Source: Bacteroidota bacterium
Lineage (GTDB): Bacteria > Bacteroidota > Ignavibacteria > Ignavibacteriales > Ignavibacteriaceae
Reading direction: 5' to 3'
NCBI GenBank assembly: GCA_023475265.1
Contig: JAMCWE010000133.1
Span: 1-55,412 of the forward strand
Length of the DNA stretch: 55,412 bases
Shown here: positions 1 to 8,991 of the stretch, piece after piece
Numbering within the stretch: the first letter of the stretch is position 1
Layout: each line of letters starts with the position of its first letter
Position numbers and translations under genes: made by a program
Notes under the pieces: generated by a model
The model's input: only the letters and a program-made list of their open reading frames with translations
Told to the model about the DNA's origin: nothing
The model's database searches: none

Positions 1-83
1 TTGAGTCTTCTTTCTATATCGGAAGTAAAACCAATGTAACGCTTGTTATCTTTTTCACTCAATAGAATATAAACAGTAAACAT
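1..83 (-). CDS. GIY-YIG endonuclease-family protein, 5' part only
   Basis: The minus strand from an ATG at 83 reads into the window edge and gives 27 residues, starting MFTVYILLSEKDNKRYIGFT. The VYIL and YIGFT blocks, with about ten residues between them and an ERRL after, are the opening of the small GIY-YIG nuclease domain (UvrC/YhbQ type). Such single-domain proteins are about 80-100 residues, so roughly two thirds of the gene lies outside the window. Catalytic residues further downstream cannot be checked. No clear ribosome binding site is visible. In many genomes these short proteins are found singly near tRNA genes; role uncertain. Confidence 0.75.
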   Translation of the reverse strand, partial: MFTVYILLSEKDNKRYIGFTSDIERRL

Positions 84-106
84 TTATTGGCAAGATTTTA
101 TAAGAG

Positions 107-180
107 AGGCGCCGGTCGGATTCGAACCGACGAATAAAGGTTTTGCAGACCTTCGCCTTGAGCCACTTGGCTACAGCGCC
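107..180 (-). tRNA. tRNA-Cys (GCA anticodon)
   Basis: The minus strand folds as a cloverleaf with a 7-bp acceptor stem (GGCGCTG with CGGCGCC, one G-U pair), a D arm, an anticodon loop CTGCAAA giving anticodon GCA, and a T arm with GGTTCGAATCC. The discriminator base is U, as expected for tRNA-Cys. The 3' CCA is not encoded. It lies 62 bp downstream of the tRNA-Gly gene on the same strand, so the two are probably one transcript. Confidence 0.95.
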
Positions 181-242
181 TTATTATAAGAACTGAAAAA
201 TAAAATCCACTTTCGTGGATTCGTATTTGGGGATCAAACTTG

Positions 243-315
<73 letters not shown>

Positions 316-582
316 ATTGCATTAAATTATAAGAGATTTACGAAAAATATTCTCTCAATTTTTGCGGCACTAATATAATATGATTAGCCAATTCTTGCAA
401 ATACGTTTCGAGGAATTAAATTCATTTTTTTAATGCTTATTTATTTTTTATTTATTAATTTTAAAATGATTGGTCATGGAACAATATTTAATTCGGGAAA
501 TTGGAGGTAACTTACCTTAGAGTTGATGGAAAAATTTTAGAATTCTTTCAAGACGATATTCAATAATAATCAAAATATTTCT

Positions 583-1851
583 ATGGAAAATAAATTACTG
601 AACGAATTCGAAAATCCCACAAAACTTCATTTCAAAATTCTTTTTATGAGCTGGGCGGGATGGGTATTTGATTTTTATGATCTCATACTTTTTTCTTTTC
701 TTCTTATTCCAATTGGTAAAGAACTTCATCTAACAAATCTTGAATTATCTTGGGTACTTGGTTCATCGTTAGCTGCTACAGCAATCGGCGGAGTGATATT
801 TGGAATTTTATCAGATCGCTTTGGAAGAAAAAATGTTTTGCAGTGGACGATTCTTACATACAGTATTGGAACTTTCCTCTGCGGAATTTCTTCCACGATT
901 TGGATTCTATTATTCTTTAGAATAATTACCGGCCTTGGTGTTGGCGGGGAATGGGCAACTGGACAAACTTATGTCGGTGAAACTTTCCCTGCTAAGGTTC
1001 GCGGAAGATATGGAGCTTTTATGCAAACGGGCGCTCCTTTTGGAATTGTACTTGCTTCAATTATTGGCGGAATTTTAGAGCAGCATATTGGCTGGCGGTT
1101 TTGTTTTTTTATTTCAATTTTGCCTGCGCTTCTAGTTGTGTACACAAGAAAAAGTTTACCTGAATCCGATGTTTGGCTGCAAAGAAAAAAAATAGCAGCA
1201 AATTCAACAACAAGCACGAATTATATGGAAGGAAAAAATATAAGCAGCTTTCTTTTGTTATTCACAAAAAATTACAGGAAGCTTTTTATTCAATGTTTGA
1301 TACTTGCCATATTTGATATGTCCGCTTATTGGTTTACCTACACCTGGCTTCCAGCATATTTACAACAGCAGCGCCAATTTACAATTGTTAAATCTGCGGA
1401 ATGGATGTTGATAACACAAGCCGGTGGATTGCTTGGCTATTTTACTTTCGGCTTCTTTGCAGATCGATATGGCCGGCGGCCGGCTTATACTGTTTACTCA
1501 ATTATTATGGCTATCGGTTTAGTAATGATTACCTTGCTTTGGGAAGCAGTCGCAATTTATCCGCCGTTGATTTTAAGCTTTATGTTTCTTGTTGGATTAG
1601 GCACCGGAATGTTTAGCGGATATGGTCCACTTTTTTCGGAATTATTTCCAACAAATATTCGTAACACAGCTATGGGATCTGCATTTAATCTTGCTCGCGG
1701 AGTTCAATTCTTTACGCCGGTAATCATCGCAACTATCGCAGTTAATTATGGATTAAGTGGTGGAATTTCTCTCGCAGCTTTATTTGCAATATTAACCGGT
1801 GCGTGGATTTGGATTTTCCCGGAAACAAAAGGAAAGAAAATTATTATTTGA
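583..1851 (+). CDS. MFS transporter of the sugar-acid/sialic acid type
   Basis: A 422-residue integral membrane protein with about 12 hydrophobic segments. Both Major Facilitator signature loops are present: GILSDRFGRKN near residue 77 between helices 2 and 3, and GFFADRYGRRP near residue 293 between helices 8 and 9. The motif GVGGEWATGQTYVGE around residue 119 resembles the metabolite:H+ symporter and NanT-like branch, which carry sialic acid, shikimate or other organic acids. Substrate is not decidable from sequence. The gene stands alone between the tRNA pair and a convergent gene. The ATG start has no strong Shine-Dalgarno, but the N-terminus places helix 1 where the family has it. Confidence 0.88.
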   Translation: MENKLLNEFENPTKLHFKILFMSWAGWVFDFYDLILFSFLLIPIGKELHLTNLELSWVLGSSLAATAIGGVIFGILSDRFGRKNVLQWTILTYSIGTFLCGISSTIWILLFFRIITGLGVGGEWATGQTYVGETFPAKVRGRYGAFMQTGAPFGIVLASIIGGILEQHIGWRFCFFISILPALLVVYTRKSLPESDVWLQRKKIAANSTTSTNYMEGKNISSFLLLFTKNYRKLFIQCLILAIFDMSAYWFTYTWLPAYLQQQRQFTIVKSAEWMLITQAGGLLGYFTFGFFADRYGRRPAYTVYSIIMAIGLVMITLLWEAVAIYPPLILSFMFLVGLGTGMFSGYGPLFSELFPTNIRNTAMGSAFNLARGVQFFTPVIIATIAVNYGLSGGISLAALFAILTGAWIWIFPETKGKKIII

Positions 1852-1899
1852 TTTTTAAATAGTAAATAATAACGACAATGAATTGAATAAAAATTATCC

Positions 1900-1944
1900 A
1901 GCCCTTCTCTTCAGTAAAATGAAAATAAACCTTAGAGAAGGGCT
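1900..1944 (-). terminator. inverted repeat between convergent genes
   Basis: An 11-bp perfect inverted repeat, AGCCCTTCTCT (1900-1910) and AGAGAAGGGCT (1934-1944), with a 23-nt loop lies between the convergent MFS and TPR genes. Read on the minus strand it is followed by a short T-rich run, so it best suits the end of the TPR gene. The long loop makes it weaker than a textbook terminator. Confidence 0.45.
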
Positions 1945-1972
1945 ATCGATAAATTAAAAATTTTGCAATCAC

Positions 1973-3439
1973 TTACATTGATTTTAACATTTTATTAGCC
2001 TTCAATCTGGCAAACGATGAATTCAATGACGGAATTTGATTAAAATTAATCGCTTTGTTGTAATGTTCCTTTGCTTTTTCCGTATCACCCTTTAAATGAT
2101 GAGCTTTACCCATCATATACAAATTATACGGATTTTGCATGTTAGCTTCATTAAGTGCTGAGATACATTCATCAGCTTTCTTTTGTTCCAAAGCAATCAA
2201 TGCCTTTAAGCTGTTGGCTTGCTTAATTTGATTTGCATTATTTATTGCTTTTACTCCTTCCATAAATTCATCCGATTTTGAAGCTGCAGTTTTAAAATCT
2301 TTTTTCATTAACGCTACTCTGCCTTCATTGAAGAGATGTCCTAACTTTAAATTGTCTTTTAATTCCTGAGTTGCAGATGAACTATTGAACAGATCAATTG
2401 ATTTCTTGTAATTAGCAAGCGCATCATTGTATTTACTCGATTCAAAAAGTATATCGCCTTTATTATCTAAAGCGACACCCATCAAATATGCATCTTTATT
2501 TTTTTCAGCTAATGAATAGGATTTTTCAAATTCGTTAATAGCCAAAACAAATTTGTTTTCATCTGCATAAGTTACTGCTTTGTAATACAGAGCGGTGATT
2601 CTATCGTTATCAGTTTTCGAAACATCGTACATTTTTTGAAGTCTATTTCTTGCTTCATTATAATTTCCTTTATACATATAATCAGCGGATAAACCTATGT
2701 ATGATGATATAAAATCAGGATTAAGACTTAAGGCTTTTTGATAATTTTCAATTGACTGATCATACTTACCCATTTTCAATAGAAGTTCAGCATAAGAATC
2801 GTAAGGATTCGGTTCATCTGGAATTAGTTCAATATATTTTTTAAAAGCTTTTTCTGCTTCAGTATAATTATCTGTTAACATATAAGAATAGCCCAGCATA
2901 TTATAAGGAGCAGAGTAGCTAGGTACTATGTCGGTTGCCTTTTTAAATTGTTCGATGGCTTTTGGATAGTCTTGATGAGTATAATAGCTTATGCCCAATA
3001 AACTAATGGCCCGTTCATCATTAGGAAATAATGAGACGAGTTTTTGATAGTATTCATGTTCTTTGGTTATGTTAGCATTCACACTGGCTTCAGCACCTAA
3101 AATCATGAGCCGTTCGCCTTCAGATACTTTATCCGACAGTGAGATTGCTTTATTCAAATCATCGAAACTTTCCTGGCTTGTATTTCGATATTGTGCTCTC
3201 ATCAGATATGCCATCGCAAAATTAGGATCTTCATCAATAGCTTTCTGATAATATTCCAGTGACTCCCTGGTGCGAAGTTTTTCTGTAAGGTCTCTTGCTT
3301 TAATAAAATTCTCCCTTGCAGTTTCAGAAGTTGTTGTGATTGGAACCTTTTCTTCGTTCTGTGCTTTACATCCAAATAAACAAATTACTACAAAGGGAAG
3401 AACAAAAATGAAAATCAAACAAGCTTGTAACTTTTTCAT
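1973..3439 (-). CDS. TPR-repeat lipoprotein
   Basis: 488 residues. A hydrophobic leader ends in the lipobox LFGC with Cys24, so the mature protein is probably lipid-anchored. From about residue 40 to the end it is built of tetratricopeptide repeats; recognisable units include AMAYLMRAQYR, YPKAIEQFKKATDIVPSYS, YTEAEKAFKKYIELIPDEP and YDQSIENYQKALSLNPDF. TPR proteins hold together protein complexes and no catalytic domain is visible. It is monocistronic, with a palindrome 35-67 bp upstream of its start. Specific partner unknown. Confidence 0.85.
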   Translation of the reverse strand: MKKLQACLIFIFVLPFVVICLFGCKAQNEEKVPITTTSETARENFIKARDLTEKLRTRESLEYYQKAIDEDPNFAMAYLMRAQYRNTSQESFDDLNKAISLSDKVSEGERLMILGAEASVNANITKEHEYYQKLVSLFPNDERAISLLGISYYTHQDYPKAIEQFKKATDIVPSYSAPYNMLGYSYMLTDNYTEAEKAFKKYIELIPDEPNPYDSYAELLLKMGKYDQSIENYQKALSLNPDFISSYIGLSADYMYKGNYNEARNRLQKMYDVSKTDNDRITALYYKAVTYADENKFVLAINEFEKSYSLAEKNKDAYLMGVALDNKGDILFESSKYNDALANYKKSIDLFNSSSATQELKDNLKLGHLFNEGRVALMKKDFKTAASKSDEFMEGVKAINNANQIKQANSLKALIALEQKKADECISALNEANMQNPYNLYMMGKAHHLKGDTEKAKEHYNKAINFNQIPSLNSSFARLKANKMLKSM

Positions 3440-3473
3440 ATCTCTCTCCTATAAAATTTAATGATTTTATTGA

Positions 3474-3506
3474 ATAGACTTATATAGTATTATTAAATAA
3501 GTCTAT
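3474..3506. promoter_or_regulatory. perfect 10-bp inverted repeat upstream of the TPR lipoprotein gene
   Basis: ATAGACTTAT (3474-3483) and ATAAGTCTAT (3497-3506) form a perfect inverted repeat with a 13-bp spacer, centred about 50 bp upstream of the TPR gene start. Centre-to-centre spacing of the half sites is 23 bp, roughly two helical turns, which fits a dimeric regulator. This reading is inference only. Confidence 0.35.
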
Positions 3507-3871
3507 CTTTGATTTAAGACAGTAATGGTAGAATTTATATTTATGAAGTTTAAAGGTCGGGAGAAAAATTCTTTACTTGGACATTTTACTTAAAACCTTT
3601 AATACAGGTCAAGAATAATGCACACCTAATTTTAACAAAACTCATTATGTCAAGTGTAATAACAAGACCATCCTAGAGTTATCTAAGTTTCGATTAAAAA
3701 TATGGAAGACTAGCGACTTCAATTCAACAAATGTAAATATTGCCGCTGATTAGATATGACAACATAAAAATAAAAGATATAAAAGTCATTGATAATTCTA
3801 AGTAGCAAATTCTATTGTATATTTTATGATCATAAAAACAGAAATTATTTTTATTAAAAGTATCTAAAATA
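3507..3871. other. intergenic stretch without recognised content
   Basis: AT-rich spacer between the TPR gene promoter and the end of the UPF0316 gene. I saw no gene remnant, RNA fold or repeat array here. Confidence 0.4.
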
Positions 3872-4390
3872 TCATTTTCTTGCCCCATGCATAAATCCTC
3901 TGTATGGAATAGAAGCTTGAATTGCTATAAAAGCTTTTTTATCTATCGCCTCAATCATCTTAATTACTTTAGTCTGTTGTTTGCGCGGAGCTAATACAAC
4001 GATTACAGATATTCCGCCCGATCCTCCTTCTGCTGGTAGTATAGTTACTCCAAATTTAGATTTTCTTAATTCATCGGCAATTTGATCGGCGTGATGAAGA
4101 GAAATAATATTTAATTGAACAAAGCCCAATCCTATTTTTTGTTCGATAGTTATTCCTAAAATATTACCAAGACCGAATCCGGTAGCGTATCCGAAAAGAT
4201 TTGGAATATTATCCAAATGTTGAAATACAAATCTTATGGCAAAAATCCAGATAAGCACTTCGAAAAATCCTATTATACCAGCTGTAAATCTTTTGCCTTG
4301 TACTACGTTAATAACCCGGATAGTATCAAGAGTAACATCGCAAATTCTCATCCCGGCTATTATTGCGGCTCCACCAAAAATTCCCCACAT
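3872..4390 (-). CDS. UPF0316 / DUF2179 membrane protein
   Basis: 172 residues. The N-terminal half has three hydrophobic segments, with the characteristic ICDVTLDTIRVINVVQGKR block (residues about 16-34) of the UPF0316 family. The C-terminal half (about residues 100-160) is a soluble DUF2179 domain, recognisable by FGVTILPAEGGSG and a following beta-rich stretch. DUF2179 domains occur in YitT-like membrane proteins and may bind a small ligand; function of the family is unknown. The gene diverges from pcm with 116 bp between the starts. Confidence 0.85.
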   Translation of the reverse strand: MWGIFGGAAIIAGMRICDVTLDTIRVINVVQGKRFTAGIIGFFEVLIWIFAIRFVFQHLDNIPNLFGYATGFGLGNILGITIEQKIGLGFVQLNIISLHHADQIADELRKSKFGVTILPAEGGSGGISVIVVLAPRKQQTKVIKMIEAIDKKAFIAIQASIPYRGFMHGARK

Positions 4391-4506
4391 CGATAACTCC
4401 TTTAAATGTTTACAATAATATTTACTAATTTTCTTTTACTAAACATAATTAAAAAATTAAATAATTTTATTATATCTTTGTTCAATTAAAAAAATAGAAG
4501 ATTTTT

Positions 4507-5151
4507 GTGCTTACATACGAAAGAGAAAGAGAAGAATTAATAGATAAATTATCGGAAAAAGGAATAACCGATATCTACGTTCTAAAAGCGATGGGCAACG
4601 TTGAACGCCATAAGTTTGTTCCTAAAGCAATGAGGCATCACGCTTATAAAGATATAGCTTTGCCTATAGGTTTTGGACAAACAATTTCCCAACCTTATAC
4701 TGTTGCCTACATGACTCAAGCTTTGAGACTTAGAAAAAAATCTAAGATACTTGAAATCGGAACTGGTTCCGGTTATCAGGCAGCAATTCTTGAGAAGATG
4801 GGTATGGATGTTTTTAGCATTGAACGTAACATGGATCTTTACTTAAAAACACGAAAGCTTCTTGATGAAATGGGATTGAGAATCCATACAAAATGCGGTG
4901 ACGGCACAATCGGCTGGGAGGAATTCGCTCCTTACGATGGAATAATTGTAACAGCAGGCTCACCAACAGTTCCAGTTTCATTAAAGAAACAATTAGCAGT
5001 TGGTGGAAGGTTAGTAATTCCTGTTGGTGATAAACAATCTCAAATATTGAAAGTAATTACTAAGATGGAAAATGATAATTTCAATATTGAGGACGTTCCC
5101 GAATTTTCTTTTGTTCCACTAATAGGCAGAGAGGGTTGGAATCAAAAGTAA
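4507..5151 (+). CDS. pcm: protein-L-isoaspartate O-methyltransferase
   Basis: 214 residues, the usual PIMT length. It repairs isoaspartyl residues in aged proteins by SAM-dependent carboxyl methylation. Seen directly: GFGQTISQPYTVAYMTQAL (substrate-binding segment near residue 58) and the SAM-binding loop ILEIGTGSGYQAAILE (about 80-95), followed by the family motif for the second ribose-binding acidic residue (VFSIER). The start is GTG. First gene of a four-gene operon: the next gene (miaA) starts 16 bp before this one stops. Confidence 0.93.
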   Translation: MLTYEREREELIDKLSEKGITDIYVLKAMGNVERHKFVPKAMRHHAYKDIALPIGFGQTISQPYTVAYMTQALRLRKKSKILEIGTGSGYQAAILEKMGMDVFSIERNMDLYLKTRKLLDEMGLRIHTKCGDGTIGWEEFAPYDGIIVTAGSPTVPVSLKKQLAVGGRLVIPVGDKQSQILKVITKMENDNFNIEDVPEFSFVPLIGREGWNQK

Positions 5152-6059
5152 TTGTAATTGCCGGTCCGACTTGTTCGGGCAAAACTTCGCTTGCAATTTT
5201 GCTTGCAGAAAAATTACATTCGGAAATAATCTCTGCCGACAGCAGGCAAATATTTAGGCATCTGGATATTGGAACTGCGAAACCTTCGGCGGAACAATTG
5301 CGAAAAGTTAAACATCATTTTATTGATGTCCTTGAGCCCGAAGAAAATTATAATGTAAGTAAGTTTGAAAATGATGCTTTAAAGATTATTAAAGATTTAT
5401 CATCGAGAAAGAAAATTCCTATTGTTGCGGGCGGCTCAGGCTTATACATTAAAGCTTTGGTAGATGGTATTTTCGATACTGTTGATACTGATGAAGATTT
5501 CAGAAATGATTTGTTGGAAAAAAGAAAATTAAATGGCAATGAATTTATTTATAATGAATTAAAAAAAGTTGATCCGGTTAGTGCCGCAAAAATGCTTCCG
5601 CAAAATTGGAAACGTGTTATGCGTGCGCTGGAAGTTTTTCATTTAACCGGAAAACAAATAAGCGTTCATCATCAAGAACAGAAAAGAAATACGGACATTA
5701 AATTTTTACAATATGGTTTACGATGGCAAAGAGCTGTTCTTTACAACAACATCGAAAAAAGAGTAGATGAAATGATTGAACATGGTTTGGTATATGAAAC
5801 CAAATCTTTAATAGACCGGTACGATAGAAAACTTAATTCATTAAACACGGTTGGATATAAAGAAATTATTTCATATTTGAAAGGTGACATTTCTCTTGAC
5901 CGCGCGACAGAACTGATAAAGAGAAATACAAGAAGATTTGCAAAAAGACAATTAACGTGGTTCAGAGCAGATGACAGAATTATCTGGTTTGATATTAAGT
6001 CTCAAAAGGATTTAGAAATCATTGCGGAAGAAATTATCCGCAGAGAGGATCTTCAATGA
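5136..6059 (+). CDS. miaA: tRNA dimethylallyltransferase
   Basis: 307 residues. Adds a dimethylallyl group to N6 of A37 in tRNAs reading UNN codons. The P-loop IAGPTCSGKTSLA is at residues 8-20, followed by SADSRQIFRHLDIGTAKP with the conserved DSRQ, VLEPEENYNVSKFE, AGGSGLYIKALVDG and the C-terminal RRFAKRQLTWFR. The start is TTG at 5136, overlapping the pcm end; this puts the P-loop at the usual distance from the N-terminus. The 3' end overlaps the AtuA-like gene by ATGA, so translation is probably coupled. Confidence 0.95.
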   Translation: MESKVIVIAGPTCSGKTSLAILLAEKLHSEIISADSRQIFRHLDIGTAKPSAEQLRKVKHHFIDVLEPEENYNVSKFENDALKIIKDLSSRKKIPIVAGGSGLYIKALVDGIFDTVDTDEDFRNDLLEKRKLNGNEFIYNELKKVDPVSAAKMLPQNWKRVMRALEVFHLTGKQISVHHQEQKRNTDIKFLQYGLRWQRAVLYNNIEKRVDEMIEHGLVYETKSLIDRYDRKLNSLNTVGYKEIISYLKGDISLDRATELIKRNTRRFAKRQLTWFRADDRIIWFDIKSQKDLEIIAEEIIRREDLQ

Positions 6060-7429
6060 AAGAAAAAATAAAAATAGCTTCGGGACAAGGATTCTGGGGC
6101 GATTTGATCGATGCACCGTATAATCAAGTTACAAAAGGCGATGTCGATTATCTCGTGATGGATTATCTTGCAGAAGTAACGATGTCGATACTTCAAAAAC
6201 AGAAAAATAAAAATCCAAAGCTTGGATATGCAAAAGATATTCCGGAGCTGATGAAAAGAATTCTTCCTATTTGTAAAGAAAAAAATATCAAAGTAATTAC
6301 AAACGGCGGCGGCGTTAATCCGATTGCGTGTGCTGAAGCTGTAGTTGATGTTGCAAAGAATCTTGGGATAAATAATTTAAAGATTGCTGTTGTTCTTGGT
6401 GATGATATTAAAGATAGAATCGATGATATCATTTTTAAAGGATGCGAACTTAATAATATGGAGACAAATGAATCCATAATTCCGGTTAAAGATAAATTGC
6501 TAAGTGCTAATGTTTACTTCGGTGCATTCCCGATTGTTGAAGGTTTACAGAAAGGAGCTGATATTGTTATAACCGGAAGAACTACTGATACCGGTTTAAC
6601 ACTCGCTCCGATGATTTATGAATTCGGATGGAAGGAAAATGATTACGATCTTCTTTCTGCTGGAACAATTGCCGGACATATTTTGGAATGTGGTGCTCAA
6701 TCAAGTGGTGGAAACTTTTTAGGTGATTGGCAGTCAATTCCAAATATGGCAGAAGTTGGATTTCCAATTGCGGAAGCTTTTCCGAACGGAGAATTTATTA
6801 TTACTAAACATCCAAACACAGGCGGTAGAGTTTCATTTGCAACCGTTGCAGAGCAGCTTGTATATGAAATAGGCGATCCTAAAATGTATATTACACCGGA
6901 TTGTGTGGCGGATTTTACTACAATCAAACTTGAAGATTTAGGAAATGACCGAGTTAAAGTTTTTGATATAAAAGGAAAACCGGCAACTGAGTTTTATAAA
7001 GTATCGTGCTCTTATGAAAGCGGATATTCAGCTTTTGCAACTTTAACTTATTCATGGCCTCAAGCTTTAACAAAAGCAAAAGCAGCGGAACAAATCCTAA
7101 GGAAAAGACTAGAGAATCTTAACCTAAAATTTGATGAGATTAAGAGTGAGTTTGTCGGATATAATTCATGTCATGGACCTTTATCAACAGAGATTAAAGA
7201 GGAAGATATAAATGAAATAATGCTGAGAGTCGGAGTCCGCTCAAATGATTATGCATCTGTGGAAAGATTCGGGAAAGAAATAGCTCCGTTAATTTTAACA
7301 GGACCACCGAGCGTAACAGGATTTGCCGGTGGAAGACCGAAACCAAGTGAAGTAGTTGCATATTGGCCTGCACTAATGCCAAAAACTTTAGTAAAGCCGG
7401 AAGTTAAACTAATAGGAATAGAAAAATGA
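6056..7429 (+). CDS. AtuA-like (DUF1446) protein
   Basis: 457 residues, full length for the acyclic terpene utilisation AtuA-like family (DUF1446). Family hallmarks are GQGFWGDLIDAP near the start, DYLVMDYLAEVTMSIL, ITNGGGVNPIACAEAV, ITGRTTDTGLTLAPM and AGHILECGAQSSGGNF. AtuA itself belongs to the citronellol/geraniol pathway of Pseudomonas, but most relatives are of unknown role and no other terpene-degradation gene (atuB-H) is nearby. It is coupled by 4-bp overlaps to miaA upstream and to its small partner downstream, which together cover the two halves found fused in some homologues. Confidence 0.85.
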   Translation: MKEKIKIASGQGFWGDLIDAPYNQVTKGDVDYLVMDYLAEVTMSILQKQKNKNPKLGYAKDIPELMKRILPICKEKNIKVITNGGGVNPIACAEAVVDVAKNLGINNLKIAVVLGDDIKDRIDDIIFKGCELNNMETNESIIPVKDKLLSANVYFGAFPIVEGLQKGADIVITGRTTDTGLTLAPMIYEFGWKENDYDLLSAGTIAGHILECGAQSSGGNFLGDWQSIPNMAEVGFPIAEAFPNGEFIITKHPNTGGRVSFATVAEQLVYEIGDPKMYITPDCVADFTTIKLEDLGNDRVKVFDIKGKPATEFYKVSCSYESGYSAFATLTYSWPQALTKAKAAEQILRKRLENLNLKFDEIKSEFVGYNSCHGPLSTEIKEEDINEIMLRVGVRSNDYASVERFGKEIAPLILTGPPSVTGFAGGRPKPSEVVAYWPALMPKTLVKPEVKLIGIEK

Positions 7430-7737
7430 AAATAAAATTATTAGAAATAGCTCACGGCAGAAGCGGTGATAAAGGCGATGCTGCGAATATAGGAATTATC
7501 GCTAATGACGATAAAGGATTTGAGATAATTAAGAAACAATTAACAACGGAAAAAGTAAAAACGCATTTTGAAGGAATATGTTTCGGAGAAGTGGAAAGAT
7601 TCGAGCTTCCAAATTTACGAGCATTGAATTTTCTTCTTCATAATACGCTAGGCGGCGGCGGTACTGTTTCGCTTAAACATGATGCACAAGGTAAAACTCT
7701 TGCCGCTGCATTGCTGAGGATGGAACTTGATGTTTAA
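7426..7737 (+). CDS. AtuA C-terminal-domain-like small partner
   Basis: 103 residues. Opening LLEIAHGRSGDKGDAANIGI is the signature of the AtuA-like ferredoxin-fold domain, which in longer homologues forms the C-terminus of AtuA. Here it is a separate polypeptide overlapping the large subunit gene by ATGA, so the two probably form one complex in 1:1 supply. Activity unknown. Confidence 0.85.
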   Translation: MKIKLLEIAHGRSGDKGDAANIGIIANDDKGFEIIKKQLTTEKVKTHFEGICFGEVERFELPNLRALNFLLHNTLGGGGTVSLKHDAQGKTLAAALLRMELDV

Positions 7738-7759
7738 TAATTTAAAATGAATTTGTGTT

Positions 7760-7790
7760 CTTTGCGTGAAGCTTACTTTTTCACGCAAAG
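7760..7790 (+). terminator. hairpin after the AtuA-like operon
   Basis: CTTTGCGTGAA (7760-7770) pairs perfectly with TTCACGCAAAG (7780-7790) across a 9-nt loop. It sits 22 bp after the last gene of the operon. There is no long T run directly after it, so it may be a terminator stem or a dispersed palindrome; the core word CGCAAAG recurs twice just downstream. Confidence 0.5.
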
Positions 7791-7857
7791 TCCGCAAAGA
7801 AAACGCAAAGCATGAAAGGAAATTTTACTTTATGAAAATTAATAATAGGATCATAAA

Positions 7858-8959
7858 ATGTACGAAGATGAATTAAAACAGCTAAATTTATATAAAGAAC
7901 GAGTCTCTAAATTACGAGGTTATCTTTGACGTCGAAAATAAAGACTCAAAGATAATAGACCTTCAGCATAAAACAACCGAGCCTGGTTTTTGGGATGATC
8001 AAATAAAAGCCCAGAAGATATTACTTGAAATTAAAACGCAGCAATCGTGGGTAGATTTGTGGAAAGATGTTGATAAGAAAGCACAAAGCCTTGAGGAATT
8101 TATTCAGCTTGCGCAGATGGAAGAGGATAACTCATTTGCCGGCGAAATTGAAAATGAATTAAAGTCTCTTAATGCTGCAATCGAGAATGCGGAATTTAAG
8201 AATATGCTTAGCGGAAAAGATGATGCGAGGAACTGTATTTTAACTATACATTCTGGTGCCGGCGGAACTGAAGCGCAAGACTGGGCTGAGATGTTGATGA
8301 GAATGTATCTGCGCTGGGGAGAGCAGAACGGTTATAAGATGAGCATTGTAGATATCCTGGAAGGCGACGGTGCCGGAATAAAAAGTGTAACAATTGAAGT
8401 TGAAGGTGAGTTTGCATACGGTTATCTCAAAGCTGAAAACGGAGTTCACAGACTTGTAAGAATTTCTCCTTTCGATTCGAATAAAAGAAGACATACATCT
8501 TTCGCATCTGTTTTTGTAATTCCTGAAATTGATGACACAATAGAGATAGAAATCAATCCTGCTGATTTGAGAATTGATACTTATCGTTCTGGAGGAAAAG
8601 GCGGACAGAATGTTAACAAGGTTGAAACTGCGGTTCGTATAACACATATTCCTTCTGGAACTGTTGCTGCTTGCCAGAGTGAGCGATCTCAGATTCAAAA
8701 TAAAAATAATGCTATGAAACTTTTAAGATCAAAGCTATATCAAGTTGAAAAAGAAAAGCATGAAGCAGAACTTGATGAAGTTGAAAAAAGTAAAATGAAA
8801 ATTGAATGGGGAAGCCAAATACGTTCTTATGTATTTCATCCTTATAATATGGTTAAAGATCATCGCACTGATGAAGAAACATCTGATGTTCAAGGTGTAA
8901 TGGACGGTGATTTGAATAAATTTATAAAAGCTTATTTGATGAAGTTCAATCAGAACTAA
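7858..8959 (+). CDS. prfB: peptide chain release factor 2, with programmed +1 frameshift
   Basis: RF2 reads UGA and UAA stop codons and releases the nascent chain. Translation starts at ATG 7858 and meets an in-frame TGA at codon 24 (7927-7929); shifting +1 on CTT and continuing with GAC from 7928 gives one 366-residue protein, the normal RF2 length. In the second frame the protein shows the stop-codon-recognition tripeptide SPF (in VRISPFDSN) and the catalytic GGQ (in [13 protein letters not shown]). The early frame begins [19 protein letters not shown], as in other RF2s. A MGMT-family gene follows after 32 bp. Confidence 0.97.
7915..7930 (+). promoter_or_regulatory. RF2 autoregulatory frameshift signal
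   Basis: The mRNA reads GAGGT, then TAT, then CTT TGA C. This is the RF2 recoding signal: an internal Shine-Dalgarno-like GAGGT three nucleotides before a CTT slippery codon, followed by UGA C, a weak stop context. When RF2 is scarce the ribosome pauses at UGA and slips +1, making more RF2. The SD-like element is shorter than the E. coli AGGGGG, but its spacing is the same. Confidence 0.93.
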
Positions 8960-8991
8960 TTTCGGAAGAGTTTAAGTTCAAGATCAAGTTT

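Noticed and set aside
8240-8698. Minus-strand 152-residue open frame inside prfB
   Set aside because: It is antisense to conserved RF2 domains and has no motif of its own.
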